Assembly (NCBI GenBank): GCA_004123355.1
Contig: SCHM01000003.1
Span: forward strand, 6,033,058 to 6,097,057
Direction: 5' to 3'
Source: Amphirosellinia nigrospora
Lineage: Eukaryota; Ascomycota; Sordariomycetes; Xylariales; Xylariaceae
Length of the DNA stretch: 64,000 nucleotides
This document shows, one piece after another, positions 34,901 to 49,746 of this stretch. The first letter of the stretch is position 1; every line of letters begins with the position of its first letter. The notes under the pieces were generated by a model. It saw only the letters and a list, made by a program, of their open reading frames with translations. It did no database searches and had not been told where the DNA came from. Position numbers and translations under genes: made by a program.

Positions 34901-37900
34901 TTTTTTTAAAATATTTTATTATAGTTTTATTATAAATATTAAATTATACTAAAAACTATTTATTTTTAAATTTTTCGAGGTTAAAAAATATTAATTTTTT
35001 AGTAGCAATTAGCGCGCGATTTATATATATCTATTAATTAAAGCAAATATTACGCTTTAACGTTAATTTATTTTTATTTTTACTTTTATTTTTTTACGAA
35101 GCTTTTAAATAAACTAATTATTTAGCTTTAAAAAAACTTAGTAAAATTTTATATTTTAAATATATTAGTTTTATAGCGTAGCTAAAATTATTATAAAATT
35201 ATAAACGTTATAGATTTTTATTAATTAATTATTTTAAATATTTTAATTTTACTATAAAGTTTTTAAACGTTTTAGTTTATTATTAAAGTTTATAAATATA
35301 TTATTTTATTATTAAAATATAATTATAAGTTATATATATTTTATTTTATTTTTATTTATATATAGTTTATTTTATTTTTAAATTATTATTTATAATATTA
35401 TATAAAAATAACGAATTATAAAACTAATATAATAATAGTTTTTTTTATATATTTAGTTATTTTAAATTAAACGTTAAATTTATTATTAAAGAATTTTTAT
35501 TTAAAGTTTTTTTTTTTTAATTTTTAGCGTAATAATTATTAAAATAAATATTATTATTATTAGTATAAGCTTTATTAAAAACGTTTATAAATCGTCCGAT
35601 AATATAATTTAAAAAGTTAAAACGAAAAAAAAAAAATAAAATTATGCAAAAATAACTAAAGCTAAACTAATATTAATAAAGCTTAATTAATAATAATAAG
35701 TTAAAAATTTATAAAGTTTTTATTTAAAAAACTAAACTAATATTTAAAATTTAATATAAAAACTATAAATATATTTTTAAAATAATAATAAAATAATAAT
35801 TTTAAATAAAATTAAATTAAACTAAATATAAAAAAGTTATAAAAAAATATTAAGCAAATTAATAATAAACTTAATTTAATTATATAAGTAAATTAAAATT
35901 TTAATGTTTTATAAAGTTTTAAAAAAATTAATATTATATTTTTATTAATATTTTATTTTTAACTATATTAAACTAACAAGCTTTTTATAATATAATAATT
36001 AATTTTAATAATATAGCTATAAATAAATAAAAAATAATAATAATATTCTCGTTTTTATTTTTAAATATAATAAGCGTAGCAATAATACCCGCTTTTGCTT
36101 TTTTTTATCGCTTTAAAATAATATAAAAAATATAAAAATATATCTTTTAATTAAAACAAATAATAATAATAGCAATAGTAGTAAAAATAATAATATAAAA
36201 TAAATAACTTTAATAATAATCTAGATTTATTAAATAATAAAGCTAGTTTTAATAGCTATAGCTATAATAATAAACGTTATTATTATAAAACTTTATTTTT
36301 AATTATATTTATAATAAAAATACTTATAAAATTAAACGTAAAAATATTAAATTTTAAACTTTAATTAAACGATTTAAAAAATAAAAAAATCGTTATAAAT
36401 AAAAAAAATATTATTTATATAAATATATATATATTTTTTAATATATAAACTATATATAAGCTTAATAATATAAAATTATTAAATAATAACTAAATTTTAA
36501 AACTATTTAACTATTTTTTTATAATTTTATTTTTATAATAAAATAATAAAATTAAGCTTATTAATTATTATATTTAATAAAAAATAACTTAAATTTAATA
36601 TTAAAAAGCTAAAAAAACGTTTTAAAATATACTTTAAATACGCTATAAAAAAGTTTTTAAAAATAATTTTTTTTTATTTAATATAGTATAAAATAAAAAT
36701 ATATTTATTTAATTTGTTTAATATAAGCTATAATATATTATAAAAATAAAATTTAGCGTAAAATAATTTTAATTAATAAAATATTATAAAAAATATTTAT
36801 AATTAATAAGCTAAAATAATCGTTAATTATATTTATTTATTAAAAAAAAAAATATATTAAATAAATATATAAAAAAAATTAATAAAACGCGCTATAAATT
36901 AAAACAAAAAACGGAACATAAATTTTTAAACGCTAAACTTTTTTATAATTATTTAAAAAATAATAATAAAAACTTTTAAAATTTATATTTTAAATATAAT
37001 AACTATAAATATTTTAATCGTTATTAATTAAAAAATAAATATTAATTTTATTATAAACGTTATTATTATTTTAATAATAAACGTAATAAATAAATAATAA
37101 CGATATAATAAAAATTATAGCTATTATAAAAAAAGCAATAAAAAATGCTTATAAAAATAAAAAACATAATAATAAAAATAAAAAAAATAGTAGTATAATA
37201 GAACTAAAACTATAGCTATAATAACTATAACTGTAGCTACAACTATAGCTATAACTATAATAGCGATTATAAGCGTTATTATAATAAAAAACATAATAGC
37301 TATTATAGCGTATATTAAGCTAATAATATACGTTTAAATAAAAAAAAATCTAAATATAATATTAATAAAAATACTATAGTAGTAATATATTTTATTATAT
37401 ATTTAGTTTACTTTTATTTATAAATATTATAAAAAATATAAATTATTTAATATTTTTATTTTATATATATAAAATATAAGCTATATTTTATTAAAATATA
37501 TAGTATATTAATATTTTTTTATTTATTACTTTTAAATAATATATATATAAATATTATATTTAAATATTATTTTTACGAAATAAATTTTTTTAATATTTAA
37601 ACTAATATAAATTAGCTAAAAAAAATATAGTTAAAAAGTAAAATATTTTTAACGATAATTTATTATTTATATAAAATAAATTAAATAAAATTTTTAAAAA
37701 ATATTTATATTTAAAGCGCGAACGTAAATATATATAATAAAACTTTATATTTAAGCTATATATTTTTCGTTTTTATATACGCGTTTTATTAACTAGTTAA
37801 AATATAAAATATACTAATTTAAATATAAATAAAACTATAATTAGCAATAAATATTTTAATACGTTAAAATATATAGTAAAAAAAATAAAAGCTAAATAAT

Positions 37901-40900
37901 TATTAAAAATAAACGTATAAAAATAATACGTTAAATTAAATTTAAATTTTTTATTCGAAAAGTTAATAATAATAACGGCTAAAATTATAAAATATAAAAA
38001 AAAAATTAAATTATAAATAAAAAACTATAACTAAATATATTAATTAATAATAATTTTTTTATTTTTATAAAACTATTATTAATTATTTTAAAAATATTAT
38101 TATTTTTTACGATTTAATAATTTTTATTAATTCGAAGTTTTAGTTTATAATTGTAAATATATAAAAATTATTAATATATACTATTATAGCTAGCAAAAGC
38201 GCGTATTTAAATTAAATATAAACTTTATTATTATAAATTTTATTTTATAATATATAAAAATATAATAAATATTATAATAAATAAAACTTTTAAAATTATT
38301 TTAGTTATTAATACTACAAATATTTTAATTAAAATAAATAAAAATATTAAACTAAAATAAATCTAAAAATTATAATAATAATATATATTAGCTTATAAAA
38401 ATTAACTATAAAAACTTTAGCTATTATAGCGGTTATTTTAATAATATTATTAGCTAAAATAATTAGCTTAAGATTTTTAGCTATTTTAAATTTATTTATT
38501 GCTATAAATGCTAAGTTTAATATAATATTATTATTATATATTATAATTAATATAATATTAATAGAACTAATATTTATAAACGAATTAATAATTTATAGTT
38601 ATTTTTATAGTAGCGTTTAATAAAACTAATAATTATACTACTAGTTTTATATAAAAAATAATATTTTTATTTTAGCTATTAATATTTTAATATTTATTTA
38701 AATATTTTTTTATTAACGTAATATATAATTTTATTATAATATTAAAACTACGTTATTATTAAAAAAACTATATATATTAATATTAAAAAAGCTTTTTAAG
38801 CTTAAGTTTTAAAAATATATTTTATTTTAAAGTATTAAAAATTTATAAATTTTTTTAAAAATATAATTAATAATAATATTTATATTTATATAAAAAAGCT
38901 TTTAAAATAGCTAAATTTATTAAAATTATTAAACTTATAATATTTAAATAAATAAAAATAAAATTAATATTTTTAAAATAAAATAGTTTAAAATTTTTTT
39001 TTAATAATTAATAAAAAATAAACTAAATATAAAAGTATTTTTTAGTTAAAAAAATATAAAAGTTTTTAATAAAACTTATAATAAATTTTATAAAAAATTA
39101 TATAATTTAAATAAATAAAGCTATATTTTTCGTATATTTTATATTTATTATTTAAAAAAAAGTTTATACGTAAATAAAAGCTAAATAGTTATTAATTTAT
39201 AATAGTTTAATAAAATTATTATTTTTAATAGCTATTTTTTTTTTTATAAATAAAATAATCGGAAGCTTTTATAAAAAAGCTATATTATTTATATTAATAT
39301 AACTAGTTTTTTTTATTAATTTTTAATTTATTTTAACTATAAAAATAAATTTATTATTATTAGCTTTTATAATATAAAATAATTTAATATAATATTAATA
39401 AAATATAAATTTTTAGTTATATTTAAAAATATATAAATAATTTTTTTGTTTTTATTTTTATTTTATTATTATTTATTAATAATATTATTATTTTTTTAAT
39501 ACGTTCGAAAAATATATATAATATTTAAATATTATTTTTAGTTTATTTTAAAAAATATTATTATATTATTAAAAAAATCTTTTATTAATTATTTTTTATT
39601 AAACTTTTTAAATTTTATTATAATATTAAAAATATTTATTATTATTAAATATATATAAATATTTAAATAGTTTATATTTTTTAAAAACTTTTAAGCTTTT
39701 AAACAATATTTTAGCGCAAGTAAATTTTTTTGCAATTTTTTTTTTATTATATATAATTAGCTAAGCTTTTATAAAAACGTAAAATAACTTTATTTATTAA
39801 AAATTGTTAAAAAAAAAAATAATAAATAATAACCTAGGTTATTATAAATATTATATATAAACTATATATTATAATTTTATATTAGTTAAAATAGTTTTTT
39901 TTAATATTATTAAAACGTTATTTATTTTAAAACTACTTTTATTATTATAACTTAAATTATATTTTATATTTATAAATCGATAAATATTTTAAACGAAGTT
40001 TTAATATTATAGTTTTTTATATTAAATTAAATTTCGAATAAAAACTAAACGAATTTATATTTTTATATAAATATAATTAATTATATATTTAAATTAATAT
40101 TTATTATAAGCTAAAATTAAATATAGCTTTTTTAAATAAAAAATAATATATTTTATATAAGCTATAAAAAACTTTATATTATAATTTATTTAAATAAATA
40201 TTATATAATTATTTTAATAAATTATTTAGTTATAAAAATATTATTAATTAAACTTTATTAAATATTTTTATTACTAATAAAATAAATAATTAGTTTATTA
40301 ATTTATTAGTATATTTATTATAATATAGTTTTAAATTTTATTTATTAAAACGTTTTAATTATATTTTAAATATATTAATTAATTTATAAGTATAAAATAT
40401 ATTAATTTAAAAAATAAATTAAAACGATTATAAAAACTTATAATATTAAACTTTATATAAAATATAATAAAATATATTATAAAATAATAATAAATAATAT
40501 ATTTAAATAATTTCGAACTAAAATATAAAACAGATTTTCGATATAAAAAAATTTTAAACAAATTTTATTAAAACTAATTTTATAAGCTACGTAATAATAA
40601 AAACGCTATTATTTTTTTAAAGCTAAGTATTTATTTTTATTATAAATAGTTTAATTTATAATAAATATAAAAAAATTAAATAATTTTATATTTATATACA
40701 ATATATAAACAAATATTATATATATATATAATAAAAATATTATTTTAGATTTAATTATATAATAAAAGCTTTAAAACTATATTCGATTTATAAAACGTTA
40801 TAATATATTAAAAAATATTATAAATACTATTTAAAATATAATATTAATTATAATAATAAATAAAAACTAATAAATAATTTATTTAATTAAACTTAAAATA

Positions 40901-41503
40901 TATTATTAATATAAATAATTATAATTAATTTTATTTTATTATTATTTTTAATTAAATTATAAAATATTTATAGTAGCTAAAAAAATTTAATATATAATTA
41001 TATAATAATAATTTTTTATTATATGTTTAAACGGACGTTAATAATTTTTAGTAATATAAAATATATTACTAAAAACTAAGCAATAGTTTTAATTAAATAA
41101 TTATTTTTAAATAATTAAAATATTTTTAAAAAAATTATTTTTAATTATATCGTAAGTTTATTTTTAACTTTTAAAAAAGTATATAAAAAGTATTAAATAT
41201 TAAATTATTAATAACTATTATATATTATTTATAAAAACATAATTTATTTAAAAAAAAAATAAACAATTAAAATTATAATATATTTTTATAATTATATATA
41301 TTTTAAGTTAAACTAGCTTAATATAATTTTTATTTTATAATAAAACTTTAATTTTATGTTTTTATAAGCTATATAATTTATTTTATACGAATAATTATTT
41401 AAATTTAAGTTTTTTAGTTTTTTTAATATATTTATAAGTTAAATAAATATAATAATTTAAAAACGTAAAATTTTTGCGTAACTATTTATAATAAATTTAA
41501 ATT

Positions 41504-41787
41504 TGTTGGGTGGCTAAAAGGTACGATATTATATAATAATAGGTAAAATAAATATTATATATATTGATTTATTTTTTCTAACTATTTATATAAAAGCTAG
41601 GCTTTTGTGCGGAGAATTTTTTTATACGAAAAAAATTTTGCTGCAATATATTATACAACCGAATTAAGCGGATATACTAGCTTAATTTTATTATATAAAT
41701 AGCTAATATATAATTAATAATTAGTTATTATATATAATTAATATTAATATATTAATTTTATATATAAATAATATTATAATTATAATA
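41504..41787. repeat. Left LTR of element A
   Basis: About 284 bases, sharing AAAAGCTAGGCTTT, TTTTGCTGCAATATA and a long TTAATATTAATATATTAA part with the three other LTR copies of this family (48458, 49747 and 56755). Confidence 0.8.
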
Positions 41788-42150
41788 TAGTTTTTTTTTT
41801 TTAGTTATAGCTTTTTATATAATTGTTTTTTTTAATATAAAAAATTTAAACGTAAAAAAAATATTAAATATATTATATAGCAAATATATAAAAAAAAAGC
41901 GTTTAATAATATATTAAATTATTTTTAAAGTGCTTAATATTTATATAATTATATATAAGAAAAAAGTTAGTAAGTATAAATAAAAAAGCTAACTTTTATA
42001 TAATTATTATATATAATTTTATTTAATTTGTTTAAATATTTTAAAGGATTAATAATACGTTGCTTTTATATTTATATTATTATATAGTTAGGTTATTTTT
42101 ATACTATTTTTTTTTTTTTTTTTATTTTTTTTTTTTTACGCGCGTATACT

Positions 42151-42181
<31 letters not shown>

Positions 42182-42185
42182 TATA
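42151..42185. repeat. (TA)n microsatellite inside element A
   Basis: A TA run follows ACGCGCGTATAC. The same arrangement stands at 50419-50453 in element B, so the tract was already part of the element before the two copies separated. Confidence 0.75.
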
Positions 42186-42322
42186 CTTTATATATATATT
42201 TAACTAATTTTATAAACTTATATAATATTAAGTTTAATAATTATTATATAATAAATATAATATTAGTAGCAATATTAATATAATATTAGCAGTATTAATA
42301 ATACTAATAATATTAATAGCAA

Positions 42323-42354
<32 letters not shown>

Positions 42355-45300
42355 AAGCTTTTTAAGTTTTTTTAAATATTATATTAATAAATAATTAAAG
42401 TAAAATTGCTATTAATATTAATAATAGTTATATAAGACTTATTAATTTTATTAAGGTTTTTTTTTATGCTTTATTTTTTTTTTCGGCGGTATTATATAGT
42501 TTTAAAACTTTATACGTTTAAAAAATAATAGCGCTATTAAAGTTTATAGCTTTTTTACTAAAAATCGGCTTATAAAGCTTTTATATTAATATTATATATA
42601 ATATATATATATTTTTATTTATTTATTTATACGAATAATTTTAATATATTTTAGCTAATTTATTTTATTATACATAAAATAAAAAAAATATAATTGTTTT
42701 TTTTTTTATATAATATTATTTTTTAAGTATTATTAATTATTATTTTTATTAATATATAAGCGAAGTTTATACGTTAAAAAAATATTTTTATATAATTTTT
42801 ATTTAAAATTATAACTAAATTATTATTTTATATTAAAATAGTTTATATAACGGTTATTAAATTAAAATATTATTATAACTAATATTATATAGTGCTAGGT
42901 TTTTAAGGTAATATTTATAGCGTTTATATATAACGATTGTATAGTATTTATTATTTTATTATATATAGTTTAGGTTTAAAGGAAAAGGAAAAAGAAAAAG
43001 GGATAAAAGATTATATATATTGTTTTAAAGTATAAATTTTAGTTATTATTTTATTATAATTTTTTAACTTTTTTATTATTTATATATAATGTTTGCTTTT
43101 TTAAATGTTTATATAATATATTGTTTTTTATATATTTAGTTATTATTTATTATATAAGCGTTTTTTTATAGTTTTTTAATAAATATTTCGATTTATATAA
43201 ATAGTTTGTTTATAAAAACTAAAGTTTTTAATATTTAGTTTAACGTATATTTAATAAATATATTAGCTAGGTTATTTTTACTATTAATTTATTATACTTT
43301 AAAGATTTTTTTTTTTATATAACTTTTAAAAAAATATAATATTTATTATTAATTTTTTTTTTAAATTGTTTTTAGTTTAACTAAATAATTATATAATAAT
43401 TTAAATTTAAATATAAAATAATAAATATTAAAAATAAGTTAAATGTTTTTATAACTTTTTAAAATATTATATAAAAAATAATAATATTATTAAAACTTAA
43501 TTATATTATATAATTTGCTAGCTAAAATATTCTATATAATTTTTTATATTTGTTTAAATTTTAATATATAATATTATTTTAATTTTAAAGTTTAAATTTA
43601 TTATATTTTTATATAAGCTTTAATTATAAATACGATAATAAATTTAAATTATAAAGTTATATTTATATTATTTATAAATAATTTATTTATAAAAAAAAAG
43701 CTTTATATAATAAAAATTAAAAAAATAAACGTAAGCTTTTTTAATAAATTATTTTTTTATTATTTAATTTATTTGTTTAATATTTTAATATTATATAATT
43801 ATAGCTTAATAATTTAAGCTAATAGTAAAATTATACGTAGTTTTAAATTAATATATATTATTAATATATATTTTTTAGTTTGTTAAAAAATATAAGCTTA
43901 AACGAATTTTTTTATATAAAGTTAATTTTAGCTAAATTTTTAGTTTAATTTTTTAAATTATTATAATATTATTTATATAAAAAATTTTTTGCTATTAAAC
44001 TCGAATAAATATTTAAAAAATAAAGTTTTTTTAAACTTTACGCGAAGTTTGCCGTTTAAGTTTTTTTTTTTTATATAATAAAAAGTTTAATATAATAAAG
44101 CTTAATATATTATTTATTTATATTTTAATTATTTTAAAAATATTTAATTATATATAATTAATAAATATAAATTATATATAAATATTTATATTTTAATTTT
44201 TTTAATAATATTAGTAATATATTTTAAACTAATATAGCTTAAATTTAGCTAAACTATATAAAAATCGTATAATATATAAAATAATTTTTAAAAAGTATTT
44301 TTTTTTTAGCTTTAAAAATAAATAAATATAAATATTATATAATAGTTTATGTTTTAACTAAACGTAAATTAAATAATATTTTAAGTTTATATAAAATTTA
44401 AAATTTTATATAAAAATAAAACTAAATATTAAAATTAGCTATTAGTTTATTTATTAAATTATAATAATTAAAAAATAAACTTTTTTTAATATTATTATAT
44501 TTTTATATAATAAGTTTAAACTTTTTATATAGCTTTATAGTTTTTTTTAATTTTTTATATAAAATAAAATTTAAAAATATATTTTTTTTATAAATATTGG
44601 TTATATATAATAAATTTAAAAACGCTTGTTAATAAATTTATTAATTTATTTTAATTTTTTTAATAGCTTATTAAAAGTTATAATAATTTTATTTATATAG
44701 TTTAATTATTAACTTAAAAGCTTGCTTTTTTTTTTATTAAAAAATTTATATATTTAAATATTATATAATAAATATATTTAAACGTTATATAATAATAAAG
44801 CTAAGTTTTTTTTTTTAGCTAATTATGTTTTTTTTTAATAATATTATTATATAAATTATATATTATTTTAGTTTAAATTATTTATTTAAATATTTTTATA
44901 TAATAATATAGTTTAATTTATATATATTAAAAACGTATTAGTTTATTAATTAAAGCTATAATTATATTTAATTTTTAATTGTTTCGATTTTATATAGTTT
45001 TTTTTATTTTATTTTTTTTTTTATATTAAAACTTCGCTTTAAAAAAAAATATAAATATATTATATAAAATAATCTATTTATTTATTAATCGCGCGATTAA
45101 TTTTAATTTTTATATAGTTTTTATATATATTTTATTACTTTTTAAATAGCTACTATTTTTATATAATAAAAAAAATAAAAAAGATTTTTTATTAATATAA
45201 AAATAAGCTTTAAAAATAAAAAAAGTTAATATAAAACTATTAAATCTAGCAATATTATTTAATATTTTTATTATTATTTATAAAATTAATTTATTATTTA

Positions 45301-48300
45301 TATATAATTAATTTTTTCCGAAAAATATTATATATACGTTTAAATAGCTTATATATTTGTTTTATTTTATTTATTATTTAATATATTTAATAAATATTTT
45401 ATATTATATATTAGTTATTTTTATATATTTTTAAATTTATCCGATAAAAAATTTATTTTAAATTATATATAATATTATTAAAAGGTTTTAATAAATATTA
45501 ATCTAATATTTATATAATATTTTTTATATTTTTATATAAATATTAATTTTAAAAAATCGCTCTTAAAATAATATAATAATATTAATAATATATATACGTT
45601 TTAGTTATTTATTTATTACGATATTTATAATTATTTTATAATTAAATTTTATAGTTTTTTTAATTTAAATTTAAATTATTATAGTTTTATTATATATTTA
45701 GTAATAATAATAAAATTTTTAGATTTTTTTTAAAATAAATTGTTCGTTTTATATTTTACGCGTAATAATATTTTATATAATTTTTTATATAAAAATATTT
45801 AAATTATTTATATAAATAATATAGCTTAGTTTTTATAAAATAGCTATTATTTTATACGGCTAATATTAAAAAATAAATAGCTTTATTTATATATAATAAA
45901 AATATTGTTTTATTTTTTCGTACGATAATATTTTTTATATTATTAAAATATATTTTAAATATTTATATTTTTTAAAAAAAATAAAATAAAGTAAAAATAT
46001 TTAAAATATAAAATATTATATAGTTAATTTAGTTATTAATTTTTATTATACCGATTAAAATTATTATATAATTTTATTAAAGCTTATTTTAATTATTTTA
46101 AAAGTTTAAATAATTTTAGCTTTTAAGTTTTTTTATATATAAGCTTTTATTTATAGTTTTTTATAATAAAAAATTTTAAAGTTTTTATATTTTAAATAAT
46201 ATTTTAATATTTTATATAATATTAATTATTAAATATAAATAAATTAAATAATTAGTCGTAATTATTAATTAAATGTTTTTTTTTATTATATAATATATAA
46301 ATATATATTTATAATATATTATATAATATTTTTATTTTATATATTTAAATTTTTTTTTTTTTTTATTATATATATTTAAATAGCTTTTATATTTAATTAA
46401 ATAAATTAAAAATTTTTTAAAAGTTAGTTTATTTTCGAATATTATTTCGTATATATTAAAATATTAGTTTTTTGCGTAAAACTTTTTTTAAAAAATATAA
46501 TTAGTTAATTAGTATTTTTTTTTTAATAAATAAAATATTTTATTTATATATAAGTTTTTTAAAAAATAGCTATTTATACGATTTTAGCTAATATATTATT
46601 TTTAAAAATTTTTAAAATATTATATAATATTTTAATATGCGCAAATAATAGTTAATTTAATTATATTATTAATTTATATATAAAAATTTTATTTTATATA
46701 AAATATTAAATTATTAGGTTTTTTTTAATTAAAAATATAAACAAAAGTTTAAAAAAAATTTTATATATAAGTTTTTAAAAAATAAATATTATTTTAAATT
46801 TAGAATATTTTTATATATATATATAATAATTATATTTAAATAAATTTTTTTAAATATTTTGCTTTAAATATTTTTAAGCTTTAAATAGCTTATTAATTAT
46901 AACTTTTAATATTTTATAAAAATAAGTTTTTTTTTTATTTATATATTTATATAAAAATAATATTAGTTTAATAATTTAATATTAATTATAATTTATAATT
47001 ATATTAAAATATAAGTTTATAATATTATATATTTTTTTTATATAATTAAAGCTAATATAATATATATAATAATTTTATATAATTAATTAATATTATAAAA
47101 AATATAATATAAAATTAATTTTTATAATTTAAGTTTTAATAATAATTAACGAATTATTATATTTTATTATAAAATAAATTATATAGTTTTTTAAAATAAT
47201 TTTTTTTTTTATTAAGTTTTTAAAAAAATTTAATATTTTACGGATAAAATAGTTTTATTTTAAATATTATACGTAAAAAAATTTAAATTTTAAATAAAAA
47301 TATTTTTATATTTATATTATATAATAAAATTATTTTAAAGTTTAAAAAGATTTTAAAAAACTAAATATTTTATTATATATTAAAAATATAATATATTTTT
47401 ATTTATATAAAAAATAAATTATTAACTAAAATAAATAATAAATAACGTTTAATAGTTATAAAAAGTTTTTAAACTTTATTTTTAGTATTTTATTTTATAT
47501 ATATTTTATTATTTAAATTAAAAAGCTAGTTTTTTATATATATATAAATTATTTTATAGCTATTTTTTATTTATTTTTTTGTTTTTTTTTTATTTGTTTT
47601 TTTATTTAAAAAAAAAAATTATAAAATTTTTATTATATAAAAAATTTATTAATTTTAAAATTATTAATTTAATAAAAAACGTAAATATTATCCGAAATAA
47701 TTATATAAAAATTTAAAATTTATACGTTAAATATATTTATTTTTTATAAATTATATATATGGTTTTTTTTTAGTTATTTTATAAGTTTTTAATTTAAAAC
47801 GTTTTTTATATAAAAATATTATAAATTTTTTAATAATTTAAATATTAATTTTATTAAATATTTTAAATTTTATTGTTTTAAAGTTTTTTATTAATATTTT
47901 TTAAAAGTTTTTTAAATTATATAAAATATAACTATATTTTATATATAAATATATTATTTATACGTTAATTTTTTATAATAATTATTTTAAAGTTTTATAA
48001 ATATTTTTATATATATAAAAATTAATAGTTTTTTATATAAAATTAAAAATATATTAGTTTTTTAGGCGATTTTTTAGCTATACTATTATATAAAATATTA
48101 GCTAAAAAAATAAAAAGTTATTTTAGCTGCTTTTTAAAAATATAGCGTTTTTGTACGTTTAGCTATATTAGCTATTATACGATTAGTTATTATTTTTATT
48201 ATATTCGAAATATTACGGATAAAAAATTATTAAATTATATAAACTTTTATATAGTTTATAATAATAATTAAAAAATAATATAATTACGCGCTATTAATTA

Positions 48301-48457
48301 AATTTTTATATAAAAATATAAAATATTTTTAATTTTTTTTTATTAAATAATATTAAAAAAACTAAAATATAATATAAAAAACGTAGCTTATATAACTAAG
48401 TTTAAATTTTATTTTTATTTTTATTAATTTATATTTTTAGCTAAAAATATTAATTAA

Positions 48458-48737
48458 TATTAAATAGCTAAAAAGTATAATATTATATATAATAATAAAT
48501 AAAATAATTTATATATATTAATTTATTTTTTTAACTATTTATATAAAAGCTAGGCTTTCGTACAAAGAATTTTTTATATAAAAAAAATTTTGCTACAGTA
48601 TATTATATAACTAAATCGGGCGGACATATTAGCCTAATTTTATTATATAAACAGCTAATATTATATTAATAATTAGCTATTATACGTAGTTAATATTAAT
48701 ATATTAACTCCGTACGTAGATAATACTACAATTATAA
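48458..48737. repeat. Right LTR of element A
   Basis: About 280 bases, a direct copy of 41504-41787. Landmarks AAAAGCTAGGCTTTCG and AACTAAATCGGGCGGACAT are present. Confidence 0.8.
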
Positions 48738-49151
48738 AAAATAGTTATAAATTTTGCTACTATTATATAAAAAAAATATTTTAATAATAAATATAATATT
48801 AAAATTTAAACTAAATAATAAGTTTTTTTTATTTATATAATAGTTATATTTATTTAGCGAACTTTTTAAAAAATATTTATAATAACGTATTAAATTTTAA
48901 ATTATTAAATATAAAATCAGTAATTTAGCTTACGAACTAAATTTTTTTTAAATATTATTATATATATTTTATTATTTTAGTTATATAGTTATAATTATAT
49001 AAAAATAATAAAAACTTTTTTAAGCGAATAATATTTCTGCTAGAACTTATTAAAGCTAACTAGCATTTTAATAATAAAACGAAAATAATATTTATAAAAT
49101 CGAAGTTATATTTAAATATTATTTTAATTAAAAAAAAAAATTTTAATTATT

Positions 49152-49705
49152 TGTCACGATTGGCGTTCCTGGCCACTACGCAGTTGCGCTAACCCCTGTA
49201 AAAGGGATGTGGAATACCAAGGTGGAGACTTGGCATTCTATTAGTGGCTATATAGGGTTCCTGGCCACTACGCAGTTGCGCTAACCCCTGTAAAAGGGAT
49301 GTGGAATACCAAGGTGGAGACTTGGCATTCTATTAGTGGCTATATAGTCCTACGGTGACCAGCCGTAACTACCCCCCGAAACAACACAGGGTTCGCCCCT
49401 TGAACCCTAGCCCCTCCCCCCCGGCCTCCACCCGCGGGAAGGTGTCAGGTTAGGGCACTAGGTTCGACGCTTCAAGGGAGCCTGTGCGAGGGAGTGCAGC
49501 GTCACTATATACGCACCCGGAAAAGGCTGGGCCTTTTACCACCTACAGGGCTCGAACCTGCAGGCTGTGGGTACCTTGTATTGTCACGATTGGCGTTCCG
49601 GCCACTACGCAGTGCGCTAACCCCCTGTAAAAGGGATGTGGAATACCAAGGTGGAGACTTGGCATTCTATTAGTGGCTATATAGTCCTACGGTGACCAGC
49701 CGTAA
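49152..49705. mobile_element. Element G: 554-bp normal-GC island with terminal direct repeats (TRIM-like)
   Basis: The island starts TGTCACGATTGGCG at 49152. A repeat with that start and the end GGTGACCAGCCGTAA occurs at both ends, 49152-49368 on the left and 49582-49705 on the right, around a 213-bp middle. The left copy is longer because a 92-bp unit (from 49166 and again from 49258) is duplicated in tandem; the right copy has it once. The possible target duplication TTATT stands at 49147-49151 and 49707-49711. There is no coding frame. On the minus strand the middle has GGTTCGAGCCC, a B-box-like tRNA motif, and the 92-bp unit has TTAGCGCAACTGCG, A-box-like, so a SINE-type origin is the alternative. 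Normal composition beside RIP-mutated DNA means it arrived later or escaped RIP. Family is unknown. Confidence 0.7.
49166..49349 (+). repeat. Tandem duplication of a 92-bp structured unit
   Basis: Two head-to-tail copies begin at 49166 and 49258; a third single copy lies in the right repeat from about 49596. Each can pair GCCACTA near its start with TAGTGGC near its end. Inside are hairpins CGCAGTTGCG, CCCCTGTAAAAGGG and a 10-pair stem GAATACCAAG with CTTGGCATTC closing a 7-base loop. The complements are visible in the sequence; an RNA role is inference. Confidence 0.7.
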
Positions 49706-49746
49706 TTTATTTAATTAAATAAAAAAAATAAAATTATAAACATAAC

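Larger units (their letters stand above)
41504..48737. mobile_element. Element A: 7.2 kb LTR retrotransposon fossil inside E
   Basis: Direct repeats of about 280-284 bases at 41504-41787 and 48458-48737 bound it. The left one opens TGTTGGGTGGCTAAAAGG, the TG start typical of LTRs. Internal sequence is colinear with element B over its length, for example the ACGCGCGTATA motif followed by a (TA)n tract about 650 bases in, so A and B are one family. It is heavily RIP-mutated and has no open frame. Target duplication is not clear at this copy. Superfamily was not determined. Confidence 0.82.

Noticed and set aside
40379-40561. 60-codon minus-strand frame
   Set aside because: Low-complexity Ile/Phe/Tyr sequence in the RIP-mutated body of element E.
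49540-49575. Possible tRNA gene (GGTTCGAGCCC T-arm on the minus strand)
   Set aside because: The T-arm is good, but no acceptor stem or anticodon arm completes a cloverleaf around it; kept only as a B-box-like motif.
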